A DNA stretch of 64,000 nt, from NCBI GenBank assembly GCA_958295665.1, contig OY282560.1, positions 187,949,561 through 188,013,560 on the forward strand, written 5' to 3'. A program made the translations under genes and the position numbers. The DNA comes from Tipula vernalis (Eukaryota; Arthropoda; Insecta; Diptera; Tipulidae). Below, one piece after another: positions 33,350 to 43,699 of this stretch (position 1 is the first letter of the stretch; each line of letters starts with the position of its first letter). The notes beneath the pieces are model-generated. The model made no database searches, had not been told where the DNA came from, and was given only the letters and a program-made list of their open reading frames with translations.

Positions 33350-33835
33350 TCCAGTGTCAACACCCCAGCGGTAATTCCTGTAGCTCTGAGCCGGAGAGGA
33401 TATGGCTGTGGGTTTTGGGGCATGGTTAATCTGGACCTTGTTAACCGCTTAATAATTAGAGATTTGGTGGGGCTTTTACAGCACCCAAAGGATGGTTATT
33501 GAGAACAAATAAAAAAATATATGGACCCAATAAATGGGATCCGTTAGCGGGATAGACCATGTCGTGGTTGGCTTAAGGCCGAACCATGACGAAAACAAAC
33601 AAAAAAAAGAAATGGGTTAGAAAAACAAAAAAAAAATAAGTTAAGTTTCCCTTGAAGAGGGAGGATTAGTTATGTCGATGTGGCTAGTGAGCGTTGCTGA
33701 CAATAGGGACAGCGGCTAAATAAGCCTTTCTGAGCCCGCTTCTAATGAAGCCGTCAGCAGACCCTACAACTAGCGGTACCAATTATTGTTATTTCCCAAT
33801 AACTTTGCCTTGTTATTGGGAGGGTTAGTTTTTTT
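33350..33835. other. GC-richer island inside the Tc1-like element
   Basis: About 480 bp with clearly higher GC than the flanks and no long frame. It contains an inverted pair CCCAATAAC...GTTATTGGG (about 33795-33821) and ends at a run of T. It may be a SINE or a fragment of a retroelement leader inserted in the transposon. I cannot recognise tRNA A/B boxes or a known family. Confidence 0.4.
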
Positions 33836-34676
33836 TTTTTTTTTTAAATAAATATATTCACCTATTCTCTGCCAGTCTGCTTCCGTTCTGGTTCCAAGAA
33901 AAAAACGTTAAATTGACTTTTGAAAATTTTATTAAAAATAACAAAAAAAAAAAAAAAATTACGAAAAACGCGATAACTTGACTGATTTTTTTGACGCTGT
34001 AATACGCTTACCACGAGTGGGGGCGTATTAATATCGTTGTCTAAAAAAAACAGACTCAAAACGAATGACCACAACCAAAATTTTTCGGCAGTTTTTATAC
34101 GTTTTAAATTGAGGTGAAATTCCAAAAAAAAAACACCGAAAACATATAGAACGCCTATTTTGCAAAATCAATATATATTTTCTTATGCTTATACGAGTAC
34201 AAAAATTTTTTTTTTTTTTTTTTTTGATCAAATTGCATTTTTATAATTTATGACTAATAATTCAAAGCATATACAATATGAGTTGAGTACAAAAAATTCC
34301 TTATCAGCAAAAATACGAAAATACTATTATGGATGGAAAAAAAATAGGTCTTATGCATTAGCTGCAGATTTATCTATTTACGTTAGTTCTTTTTTCGATT
34401 TTTCTTTTGTTTTGAAATTAGATCATTGAGTTAAAAAAAAAAAAATACGTAAATATTAGCGTAAAGAATGTTTGTCAACACGGAAGTTAAAAATGACTTG
34501 TGGATATGTGATATCCAAGGTTGTGTCGCATGTGATTCCTCGTTGGAAATTAGGTCGGGTATGTGTTTACGGGAGATTGAAAACTCGACCGTAACAAGTT
34601 ATTTGAAGAGTCAAGCGAGATGAATCGAAAACAACAATTACTCGTTCGCGCTACAAAAATTGTGGCTTTAGTTTAA

Positions 34677-34946
34677 GCCGCACACAGCTCTAAACACACG
34701 CCAATTTCTGCAACCTCAAGCCATCCTCCGCGAAGTCCAGATTTAAACCCCATAGGACACGTCTGGGATATGTTACAACGGCGTGTAAGAAAACAGACAA
34801 GGCAACCAACAAATTTGCAGGAACTTCGAGACGCTTTACAAGAAGAATGGAAACAAATCAACATGCAACAAATACGCAATATTTTAAATAAGCCACGGCG
34901 TATTTATGAAGTAATGCGGGCTAGAGGAGGTAACACGCGTTATTGA
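34677..34946 (+). pseudogene. Tc1-like transposase C-terminus, catalytic Glu changed
   Basis: The frame encodes PPRSPDLNPIGHVWDMLQRR and continues to a stop at 34944-34946. Tc1-like DD34E transposases have SPDLNPIEHVWD here, with Glu as the third catalytic residue; this copy has Gly (GGA codon). The stretch before it, including an ARPHTA-like trace, is frameshifted. The first part of the enzyme is not recognisable at 33240-34670, so the element depended on other copies or is dead. Confidence 0.85.
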
Positions 34947-35064
34947 AAATTTCAGTTTAAAAGGATTTTGTTTGCAATATACCTTATGAAATAAATTATA
35001 TTTTTCACTGTAAGAACATATTTTCTCCTTGATTTTGGATCATCAAAATTACGCCTGATATCAA

Positions 35065-35521
35065 AATGTGGCTCAAAATTTTATCGTAGAGTGTTTAGTT
35101 TACAAGATAAAAAAATGTCCTTGTTAACGTGTATACGCTTTTTGATACGTTTTCTCTAAAACTTCAATAACTCGACAAGGATTGGCCGCACAGAAATATT
35201 CCTAGTACCATTTTGCAAGGTTTCTAAATTCTCTATAAAATGGCCGATTTGGATTTTTGAATGAAATATCGAGCAAGTTCGTTTACTGTTTCAAACGGCA
35301 GCAAAAATTTTTTTTTTAGACACGTTTTGTTTTACTCAAAAAAGTCATAAAAAAACAAAATAAAATAAAACGGTTTCCAGTATCGAAAAGAAAACAAAAT
35401 TTCCTTCAACTAGAAACAAAATTTTTTTTTTTGAAAGGTGTTATTTCACCAAGATACAAGCGTTCATATCTGGGTATTTTTTCGAAGAAAATTTCTGTTC
35501 CGTTTTTTAATTGGCGCAGTG
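35065..35521 (-). repeat. Right TIR of the Tc1-like transposon
   Basis: About 456 bp, the reverse complement of the two-part left TIR, ending CGCAGTG followed by TA. Its continuity here is what shows that the left TIR was interrupted by the LTR element. Confidence 0.9.
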
Positions 35522-35523
35522 TA

Positions 35524-36049
35524 TATACATATGTAGGATTTAAGGTATCCGAATTTGTTCAACTCAATTAGGATGCAGCCTGTATCGTATTTTATGTTAT
35601 ATTTAATTTGTATAATTGCTTTTTATGTATATTATTCCTGTTATGTAAAACGATTATTAACCATACAATCATATTAAAGCAATTGATTTTAGTGTTTCGA
35701 GTAGTAAACAACTCGTGCTATTTTCTTAAAAACCATTTAAACTCTACACTTTGGGGCTCAACCTGGATCGATCAGCGGGTAATTTTGAGCAACATACTCG
35801 TATATTAAGGAAATTCCTTAACCTAATGAGTTTTCTTGAAGCAAATGTGTAGTTTTGTACGTTTAGGTTTAGTTTTGGTGCGTTTAAGACATTGTGTTCC
35901 AAACAGGGAAAACCGACCGATTAAACATTTATGTTTGTGGTGATTAACGTGTATAAAACATTATCGTGAAGTTAAAATAGTTGGCGAATTTTTATATCCG
36001 TGAGGGATTTTCTATATACCAAGATTTGTAGTGAAATAAAGTGCCGTTG
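35524..36049. other. Non-coding stretch
   Basis: AT-rich DNA between the Tc1-like element and the next Ty3/gypsy leader. Short open frames have no family signature. It may contain a 5' LTR for the following Gag, but I found no matching second copy in the window. Confidence 0.4.
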
Positions 36050-36052
36050 AAT

Positions 36053-36350
36053 AACACCGAATTCGTGAGTCGAGAAATATAAAGTACCATATTTTGTACC
36101 ATGCAGTATCAAACGGCTAAAGCAATACGCGTGATATTTAAAAATAGGTACTGTTGTACGCAGTTTTAATTTGGCGAAGATCAAAGATAAAATCAGAAGG
36201 TTCTAAGATCACCGAATTTGTGAGTTGAGAAATATAAAAGTACCGTATTGTGTGCCAAGGACGTTTGCGTGAAATTTAAAAATAAATGTTGTTGGATAGA
36301 GTTTTAATTTAGTGAAGATAAAAGATCAAACTAGAACGGTTCTAATAATT
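36053..36350 (+). repeat. Imperfect tandem duplication of about 145-155 bp
   Basis: CACCGAATTCGTGAGTCGAG near 36056 recurs as CACCGAATTTGTGAGTTGAG near 36210. The two units share AAATATAAA-GTACC, GTGA-ATTTAAAAATA, TTTTAATTT-G-GAAGAT and GGTTCTAA in order. This looks like a duplicated segment in the leader of the retrotransposon whose Gag follows. Confidence 0.65.
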
Positions 36351-36558
36351 TATTGTGTTTATATATGAAGTAAAGTTGTTTTGATTTTGGGGCTGAAACT
36401 GAGGTTTGCTATTATATAACAAATTATCAAGAAATTTTAACTGAGATGCGCCGAAAAAAAACATAATCTACATAATTCACCTGAAATTGAGGACGCTTTT
36501 ATGCGTAAGATGGTGGAAATGTTTAGAAGAGTCGCAAATGATAGATTGATTTGAGTCG

Positions 36559-37110
36559 GTGAATTCAAATAATACAGTGCTATTGAACCAACCAAAAACC
36601 AGCATTATGATGGAAGGTGGTGACAGCGAAGATATGACAAATAGAAGTAGGGAGACTAATGCTAGCGAACTTAACGGCAACGAACAGGAAGATAATATCC
36701 AGTTAGAAGAGTTACAACTACTATCGTGCCTACTGCTATAGCTTGCTTAAGTTTTAGAGAATTCGAAGAATCGGTTTCGAAGTTTAGCGGGGAGGATGAT
36801 TATCCCGTCGAGAAATGGATTCAGGATGCTAAAGATGCTGCTGTATGTATGAAATGGAATGCTGAACAGAAAGTTATTTATTCAAAAAGACTGTTAACTA
36901 GAACAGCAAAAGACAGTTTACGTTTGGCAGTTACTGATACCTGGGAAAATCTAACCACACATTTAGTCAACGAGTTAAAAAAAAAAGTGAATTTTGCTGT
37001 GGCACATGGCAGAGAGAAAGAAAAAGAAAGATGAATCTTTCAAAAATTATTTAATCGCTATGCGTGAACTAGGTCAAACCGGCAACTTGGAAGATGTGTA
37101 ACGAAGTGGA
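36559..37110 (+). pseudogene. gag: Ty3/gypsy Gag, 5' part
   Basis: A plausible ATG at 36607 (MMEGGDSEDMTNRSRE) starts an acidic segment. A frameshift near 36705 leads into the 36726-37034 frame with FSGEDDYPVEKWIQDAKDAA and LLTRTAKDSLRLAV, the typical retrotransposon-Gag helices. Another frame change near 37020 continues with SFKNYLIAMRELGQTGNLED. The knuckle and protease of the same element appear to lie at 42346-42745, separated by inserted DNA. Confidence 0.7.
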
Positions 37111-39296
37111 CAACTCTGTAACTAAGTTGTCAAGTTTTAAAGCCATCTCCATCCCATTTAACGAAATTAGATGAAATTGTAAAGTGAAAACTCTTCGTCA
37201 TCAGATTGTACTAATACTGGTTCATTGCCTTTGTCGGTCATTTCTTAGCGCGGCTATAGCTCAGGAGTAACGGGGTGGGATTATCAAAGGTTGAACACAG
37301 TCTTGCTAGACCGTTAATTTAATAATTTAAGGTATAGTTTTGTGAAAATGTATGTAATTCTGCAAAGGGGTAAAACAAATTAAGGAGTCATCACAACCAT
37401 TGACAGTATTAACAAATACGTAAATATAACTAGGTAAACTGAAAGTTTACTCTAAGCTGAAGAATACGGAATAATATCAAACCTTGGCGCTTCATCACTC
37501 ACCTCGGCCTCCCGATGATTTACTTACAATCTCATTATACGAGTATAAACAAAATTCAATTCCATTTCAATTACAATATCAAAACCATAACCGTATTTGT
37601 ATTTAATTTAAATAATAGATGAAAATTTGAAACATACAAATCAAAAGATAAATTTGAGAAAAGTACAAACTATACGGATAGACGTATATGCAGATTAATA
37701 TGAAAACCTGTGCTAATCCTGATCTAAACCTATTAGTTACCTGTTCTAACTTAATACTAAAAAAAAATTAAACAATAATAAAAGAAAATATAATAAAAAT
37801 AATAATAATAATTATAAAATAATAAAAATATAATAAATGTAAATAAAATAATAATTTATTAAGAAAACAAAAGTCTTATCTTGTTACTGTGTGTGTTTAA
37901 AATGTTGCACGACTATGTTGCAGGTTGACTGTTGAACGAAGAATACATTATATTCAATGCTGCATTAACATTCGATGAACGAATTTAGTGCAATACGTAT
38001 TTATGTTGCACGTTAAATATGTATTTTTGATTATTTATTTTAATGTTACTGATTGTATATAATAAATACATAACCATTTTTCACCAGGGTAGTGAAACAT
38101 TTGCTGTGCACAATTTATTTTAGATTTACATATTAGATTTATTTATTAGTTTTAAGTTTTAAATTGAGTTAATTTTTAATTAAATATATTATGAAATTTT
38201 AATTTGTATTGTATTATATTGTATTGTTCTGTTATTTATATATATTTTAATTTATTTATGATTATTTGAAAATTCACTTTCACCATTAGATTTACTGATT
38301 ACGGATTACAGTTATGTTATTTGGATAACTATTTATCACTTAAATCATCAACATTTAATATTTCTTATTACTATTTCGATCAAATTATATTCACTAAAAT
38401 GATCATACGATCATAACTGTTTCAAGGAGAAAACAGATGTCCTTGAGACCACGTTCGGAGCACTTTTGCAATTTTAACTTATATTTTAATTACAACTTAA
38501 TTAATAACTATCGAACAAATTTAATGAAAAAGTTTATCTTAAACTAAAACATAATTTTTATTATGTTAATTTGTGTTAAACTGCATATAAGTTCATAACA
38601 CGATAACATTAACAAATTTGGCGAATATCAGTTATAATTCTAACCGATCGTTTACATAAAAAAAATGCAAATATTATAATCAAATGAAATTACTTTTAAT
38701 TATTAGATTAAGATTATTTATCACAATAATCATCACTTTCCATTAATTTTCACAATAAAAAAAAACCCGCAATAGTTATTTATAGAACTAATTTAAACTT
38801 AATAAACATAAACTTAGATTTTACAGAAAATTCGAGAATTAATTAATCGAACCATATTGATCATAGCAAAATATCTAATCATCTCCTCGATTGAAAATCA
38901 AGTTAAAGACTCCTTTTCCAATCAAAAAAAACCAATCCATCATTTCATCTAATTGCCATAAAATAAACAAAATATCATTACACACACACAGAGGATGATA
39001 ACGGAAGAAAATACAGTCTTCAAAAATATTTGTAACTCAGTGGTGGGCAACACTACATTACAGATGCTTCGATAATCGATTACTGTATAAGTGGAATAAC
39101 CGATTATGAACATAATAAGGCGGTTTTAAATGGATCAACCTCTATGATTTTTTTTTTTTTATAAATGTTGCCAATGGCTTTATTCTTGAAACTTTCTACA
39201 TAAGAAACTAACAAGAAGTAATCAAATCTTACGCTAAAATTATTACATATTTTAAGTCTTAACCAATGTTAATACTTATTGTTAGGGCTCACAATT
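37111..39296. other. AT-rich stretch without recognisable genes
   Basis: This holds low-complexity A/T and AAT-rich DNA (about 37760-37860) and no domain-bearing frame. CAGTGGTGGGCAAC at 39038-39051 resembles the terminus of hAT transposons, but I found no partner end. It lies between the split halves of the Ty3/gypsy element and may be further inserted DNA. Confidence 0.45.
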
Positions 39297-39297
39297 T

Positions 39298-40145
39298 AAT
39301 TAATTTAGAATAATGCGCCGTTCTTCTAATATTGGTTTCAATTTCGTTACTAACATTTTTTCAAATAGCTTTGAGATTGCGGGCAGCATGCTTATTGGAC
39401 GATATGATGAGATTTGCGTTTCATTTTTCCCTGGCTTATGTATCATTGTGATCAAAAATATCTTCCATTTTTGAGGAATATAACTGGTTCGCATGATCGC
39501 GTTGAACACAAATGTTATTAGTTTTATGCATTTATCTGGCAATTCCCTTATCATTTTTCCAGTAATGAGATCATGTCCTGGTGCCTTTTTCGGGCTTATG
39601 CAAGTTTTAATTGTATTCTTAACTTTCTTCCAGTTATACTTTATAGGTTTGTAGGATAAACCATCATCCGTTGGCTGGGGTAGCATGAAATAATTATCTT
39701 CTTCGTGTGGGACGAATAGTGTTGTTAGATGAGCAGCAAAAGCATTGGCTTTTTCACTTCTCGCCCAATTTCCAGTTGGTAGTCTAATCGGTGGATTCGA
39801 ATTTATTGGCCTTTTTAAGTTTTTTGTTACCTTCCACAAGGAATAATCTGTCCTCTCGGTTGCCGAGAGATCACTTAAATAGTTCTTTATGTGCTGGTTT
39901 CCTTCTTCCCGCAAAGCAAATCTTAGGGCCTTAATAGCTCGATTCAATTTTAATTTCAATAACGGTGATTTTGTTTGCTGCCATTGACGACGAATTTGTC
40001 GCTTTTCGTGGATTAGTTCCTGTGTATTACGTGGCAGTTTATTAACTTTTTCAGAACTGCTTATGCCGGGTGTAGCCCTTTCAGCGGATAATGTCATGAC
40101 ATGTTTTAGATTTTCTGCCGCCGCATCAATATCAGCTGGTGTGAT
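39298..40145 (-). pseudogene. Jockey ORF2 fragment (RT start, no endonuclease)
   Basis: The frame starts right after ORF1 with IPLITPADIDAAAENLKHVM. In Jockey this segment lies downstream of the APE-type endonuclease, so the endonuclease has been deleted. RT motifs follow: ISPKKAPGHDLITGKMIREL, WKIFLITMIHKPGKNE and SYRPISMLPAISKLFEKML. The frame ends at 39298 before the FADD catalytic box, so the RT is also truncated. It would have performed target-primed reverse transcription. Confidence 0.85.
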
Positions 40146-40158
40146 CAGAGGAATATCG

Positions 40159-42121
40159 TCATTTTTGGCTTTTTACGACTGTCTGCATCAGCGTGCTCAT
40201 ATTCTGCATCATTAGATCCATGGTTCTCTCCATCATCGCCTTGAAGCTTTGCATCATATTAGTCAATTTGTTTAAAGCTGTTGTGATGTTTCCCTCTTCA
40301 CTTGCTTGCACCTTAAAAGCGGTACCTTTAAGAACACTTGCGTATGAAACCCCTTGGTGCACGCTGCCATTTTCAGTTGCGTACTGATTTTCGTTTCGAG
40401 CGTTTCTGTTTACAATTTCTGGCCGTGCTTCTTTTCTAACTGAAGAATTGTAGTCGCCTAGTACTAAAATATTTATTCTCCTCGGTACAAATTAAATACG
40501 GCGCCTATGCGTTCAACTTGTACTAATAATATTTATTCCCCTAGATACAAACTAAAAACGGCGACTATGTAAACTGGTAATCATCGTGTGCATCGTACGC
40601 TTATTCTTATTGGTTCGTTTAAAATTGGTTATAGTACGTGTGATTTGATTGGTTGTTTTGCGTCAAACGTTTAAAAAAAAAAGAAAATGTAACAAAGAGA
40701 CAAAGAAAAAGGGGGATACGAGTTAGTCGCGTCATGCTAAAAGGTTGATTGTTATTCGGGATAAAATATTATTTTTTTGGAGTTCTTATGTTTTAAAAGT
40801 AATAAAATTAAGTGTCGAATTATTTATGTGTTTTATTCAAGTGTTATTCTAATAAAAAGCCCCTCAGAATGAAGATTAAGGATTCGCTGCTCTGCTCGCT
40901 GCTTTGGATTGATTCTCCTTTTCAATTCCAGATAAATTGGACACCCTCTATAATTAGCTGTGTGATTTCCATTGCAGTTGCTACATTTTTTCACTGATGC
41001 TTCATTTTTTGCTTTATTGCAAACCTTTGAATTATGGAGTTTACCACATATAACACAAACATCGTTCAAAGTGCAATAGGCTCTATTGTGCCCATATTCT
41101 TGGCACTTAACGCATTGTACCGGCCCATTTCTTTTCCTGGGTTCCTCGATGGTAACCCTTCTGTGAAATAGATATTTTAGGTCGAATATTGCAAGGTTGC
41201 CTTTAACCTTTTTATTGTCTGGTTCTAATTCCAGACGAAACAATGGCTGAGGAACCTTCTCCCGATTAAAAATATTGGTAATAGTTTTGCACTGGAAACC
41301 TTTTTCAGTGAGAGCAGCTTGAATTTCGTTTGCATCCGCGTAACTCTCTATTCCTTTTAACACAACAACCAATCCTTTTTGGCTCTTTAGTTGATACGTG
41401 TAGTAATGTTTACCAACTTGGTCAAAATGTTTAATTAACACTCTGTAAGCATCAGTATTCAGCGGTTGAATTTTTGTTTCTTTTATATCTCCTCTTTTGA
41501 TCCCGGAAATATAAAATGCACCTTCAGTGATAAACTCGATCGTTTTATCAAGTTCTCTATTTGATTCTTCCCTCAAATAGATTGGTGGCGGCTTCTCAGC
41601 TTTCGAAGTTTTTTCGGGCGGCGGCTCGTCAACAACCAAGCAAGAATACCTATTACCATGCGTTAATTCAACGCTAGCTAGCTTAGTGAATTTATTCGCG
41701 CTTGCACTGGCCGCTGATCTAGGGCTTCTTCTTCGTTCTGATCGAACAGTAACATACCGGTCTATTCCCGTTTGCACTAAACACTGACCTACATCACTGT
41801 TTATTTTATTGTCATCTGATGTCGATGCACTCTCATTGTTTTTTTGACTGTCAAAATATTTGGCGACGATGCACTTTTGGTTTCGTTATGGTTCAACACA
41901 CCAATGTTATTTAAATTAATAATTTCACATTGATTTAAATTGCCTGGTAAGGCAATTTTTTGAACATTTAAAATTTGTTGTCGCTTTGGACTATGCTGCA
42001 CTTTTGTATTTTTATTAAAAATATCTGAGGTCGTGACGTTCGGTGACAAATCGCTTGAGGACGTCGCTGTCTGCCGATTTGGCCCAGCCTTTTTTACTTG
42101 AGGCGGAGGTGAGAACATCAC
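40159..42121 (-). pseudogene. Jockey ORF1 (nucleocapsid-like), split by a solo LTR
   Basis: The amino part (42121-41801) ends at a stop. The main part (41777-40833) carries a PRE_C2HC-type region and three Cys knuckles: CVKCQEYGHNRAYC, CVICGKLHNSKVC and CSNCNGNHTANYRGC. The frame is interrupted at 40866-40449 by an LTR and resumes at about 40444 with SVRKEARPEIVNRNARN, ending in a Met-rich tail (MERTMDLMMQNMS) at 40159. The protein would bind element RNA. A stop or frameshift lies between the first two parts. Confidence 0.85.
40449..40866 (+). mobile_element. Solo LTR (418 bp) with GAAT target duplication
   Basis: It starts TGTAGTCGCC and ends AGCCCCTCA. GAAT flanks it at 40445-40448 and 40867-40870. 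AATAAA-like signals near the right end suggest plus orientation. It lies in Jockey ORF1, and joining the flanks with one GAAT keeps the reading frame. No internal retrotransposon sequence remains, so this is the product of LTR-LTR recombination. The 4-bp duplication fits Ty3/gypsy. Confidence 0.85.
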
Positions 42122-42289
42122 GATTTCACTTATTTTTCACATCACAATATTTAAAAAATAAAAAAAGATTTAAACTGCTGATTCAACTTTTCACACAAAT
42201 AATAAGTAAATTATTTAAATGTTTACTCGGTGGTAGCAAAATTGCAACTGAACCTCTATGAATGATTTCAAAAGTAAACTCATAATTTA

Positions 42290-42965
42290 TGAAGAAATCA
42301 AACAAAAAATTAAGATAAAAGCACAGATTCCGAAGAATGCCAAGATGTTAGAACTGTGGTGGAACCGGGCATCTAGGAAAGCATTGCGCGAAAAAATCTG
42401 ATGATTCAAAGTTCTAAATCTTGTGCAGCCATAGAGAATCAGGATGATTGTTCATCTAAAGCTGTCAAAAATGTAATGTTCAATGGAAAGGAACTTTGTG
42501 CACTAGTTGATACCGGAAGCGACATTAGTTAATGTCACATAAAAAATTCACTGGAAGGGGCATTTGCGAATTTAGCGAGGAGTACACAATATTCCATGGT
42601 GCGGCGTCCAGAGATGTATCAACCGTAGGTAGGTTTAATGCAAAGCTAAAAATAGAGGATGAAGTATATGAGACCACAATTCACATAGTTCCTGATGGCA
42701 TATTGCCAGTTGACTTTTTATTGCGAAGAGATTTGATAAATTAAACGCTGACTGGAATTACTATGGGAAAATTCATTCCGGGAAACGTTTCAATTGATTG
42801 AGCATGGCTGAACATTAACCATATTAATGATCGTGAAGTGGCGGATAGAATTCGATTATTGAAAGTAAACTAAAATCCAGAGAAGAGAACGCCAAGTCCA
42901 TACATAAAAATGCATATTGAGCTGACCGATGAGAAACCGATTGCTTATAAACTGAATTATGTAAG
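42290..42965 (+). pseudogene. Zinc knuckle, protease and RT start of Ty3/gypsy element
   Basis: A CX2CX4HX4C knuckle at 42346-42387 (NCGGTGHLGKHC) has a TAG between its first Cys and Asn. The protease motif LVDTGSDIS has DTGSD at 42509-42523, followed by a stop; it resumes at 42532 and ends with LPVDFLLRRDLIN. A broken frame reaches the start of RT (IELTDEKPIAYKLNYVRK), where similarity ends at the inverted repeat near 42966. It is probably the continuation of the Gag at 36559-37110. Confidence 0.7.
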
Positions 42966-43075
42966 AAAATTATTAAAATTCTTAAAACTGTTTGATTTTA
43001 ATTAACAATATCGTGCATTTACTAAAAATAAAATTTAAAATTTTAACAGTTTTAATACAAAATTTTATTTTATCG
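42966..43075 (+). repeat. Left inverted repeat flanking a 3.2-kb segment
   Basis: ATTTACTAAAAATAAAATTT and flanking bases recur in reverse complement at about 46080-46195. The left copy lacks about 20 bp present in the right copy. It starts exactly where Ty3/gypsy RT similarity ends. Confidence 0.7.
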
Positions 43076-43699
43076 TTTTAATTTAATGGGGTTGGCTTTG
43101 ACTTTCGAGTCAGTCGGTTGCTACGCGGTGCGAAATGCTACAACCTCGGGAAACACTTGAATGCAATGATCGGTGCTGCCCAACCGAATAAAATAAGGAG
43201 TACATAGAAACAACCCTTGGAAGAAAATAAAAGGCATGCAGCTTTTCTGGATGGTATGGTGCATTGTAAATTTAATGTCTCGTCTATTTAATTTTCTCGA
43301 AGTATTATATGAGATTATGTTTGTTTGGTTATGTTAACCACCTATTGCTGCTCGCTCTATTGTAATGAAATAGTTTTATTTTTTTATAGTATTATTTGGA
43401 TGGTGCCATTTACTTTAAAAATGTTTATTAACAATTTTTTACTAACAATTTTTAACACTAAACTAAAACTAAAAGTTTTGAGGGGAGCGGATAGCTAATG
43501 GATTTATGGCCCTTTAAAAGCTAATCAGCTCTCCTCTGAAACAAAAATTAGACAGAAATAATGTACAAGGTATAAAATAACAATTTAGTAATAAACTGTA
43601 AGTTAAATATATAATAATAAAAAAAATATAAAATAATGAAGATAAAATAATAAAATAAGGTGAATAAACAAATTTAAAAGATACAGATAATATGTCGCG
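43076..43699. other. 3' untranslated part and uncharacterised DNA
   Basis: This has no coding region. The part nearest 43700 is the 3' UTR of the minus-strand non-LTR element, including A/T-rich repeats. A slightly GC-richer part at about 43085-43200 is unassigned. Confidence 0.4.

Larger units (their letters stand above)
28320..35521 (+). mobile_element. Tc1-like transposon with about 455-bp TIRs, disrupted
   Basis: The outer ends are CACTGCGCCAATT at 28320 and CGCAGTG at 35521, each flanked by TA (28318-28319 and 35522-35523), the Tc1/mariner target duplication. The right TIR (about 35065-35521) matches the left TIR, which is cut in two (28320-28387 and 32849-33239) by a Ty3/gypsy insertion. 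Without that insertion the element is about 2.7 kb. It contains a transposase remnant at 34677-34946. Long TIRs of a few hundred bp are known in some Tc1-like groups. Confidence 0.85.
39298..42260 (-). mobile_element. Jockey-clade non-LTR retrotransposon, deleted
   Basis: Minus-strand ORF1 and part of ORF2 of a Jockey element. The 5' end is near 42255, where the leader ends and Ty3/gypsy sequence resumes. It lacks the endonuclease domain and the 3' half of the RT. It interrupts the Ty3/gypsy element and itself carries a solo LTR (40449-40866). Confidence 0.8.

Noticed and set aside
34673..34879. Minus-strand open frame
   Set aside because: It is the complement of the Tc1-like transposase remnant, which has clear family motifs on the plus strand.
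37251..37320. tRNA-like string GGCTATAGCTCAGGAGTA
   Set aside because: It resembles an A box, but I could not fold a cloverleaf or find a matching B box and anticodon arm.
39038..39051. hAT-like terminus CAGTGGTGGGCAAC
   Set aside because: No inverted partner and no 8-bp duplication were found, so no element can be delimited.
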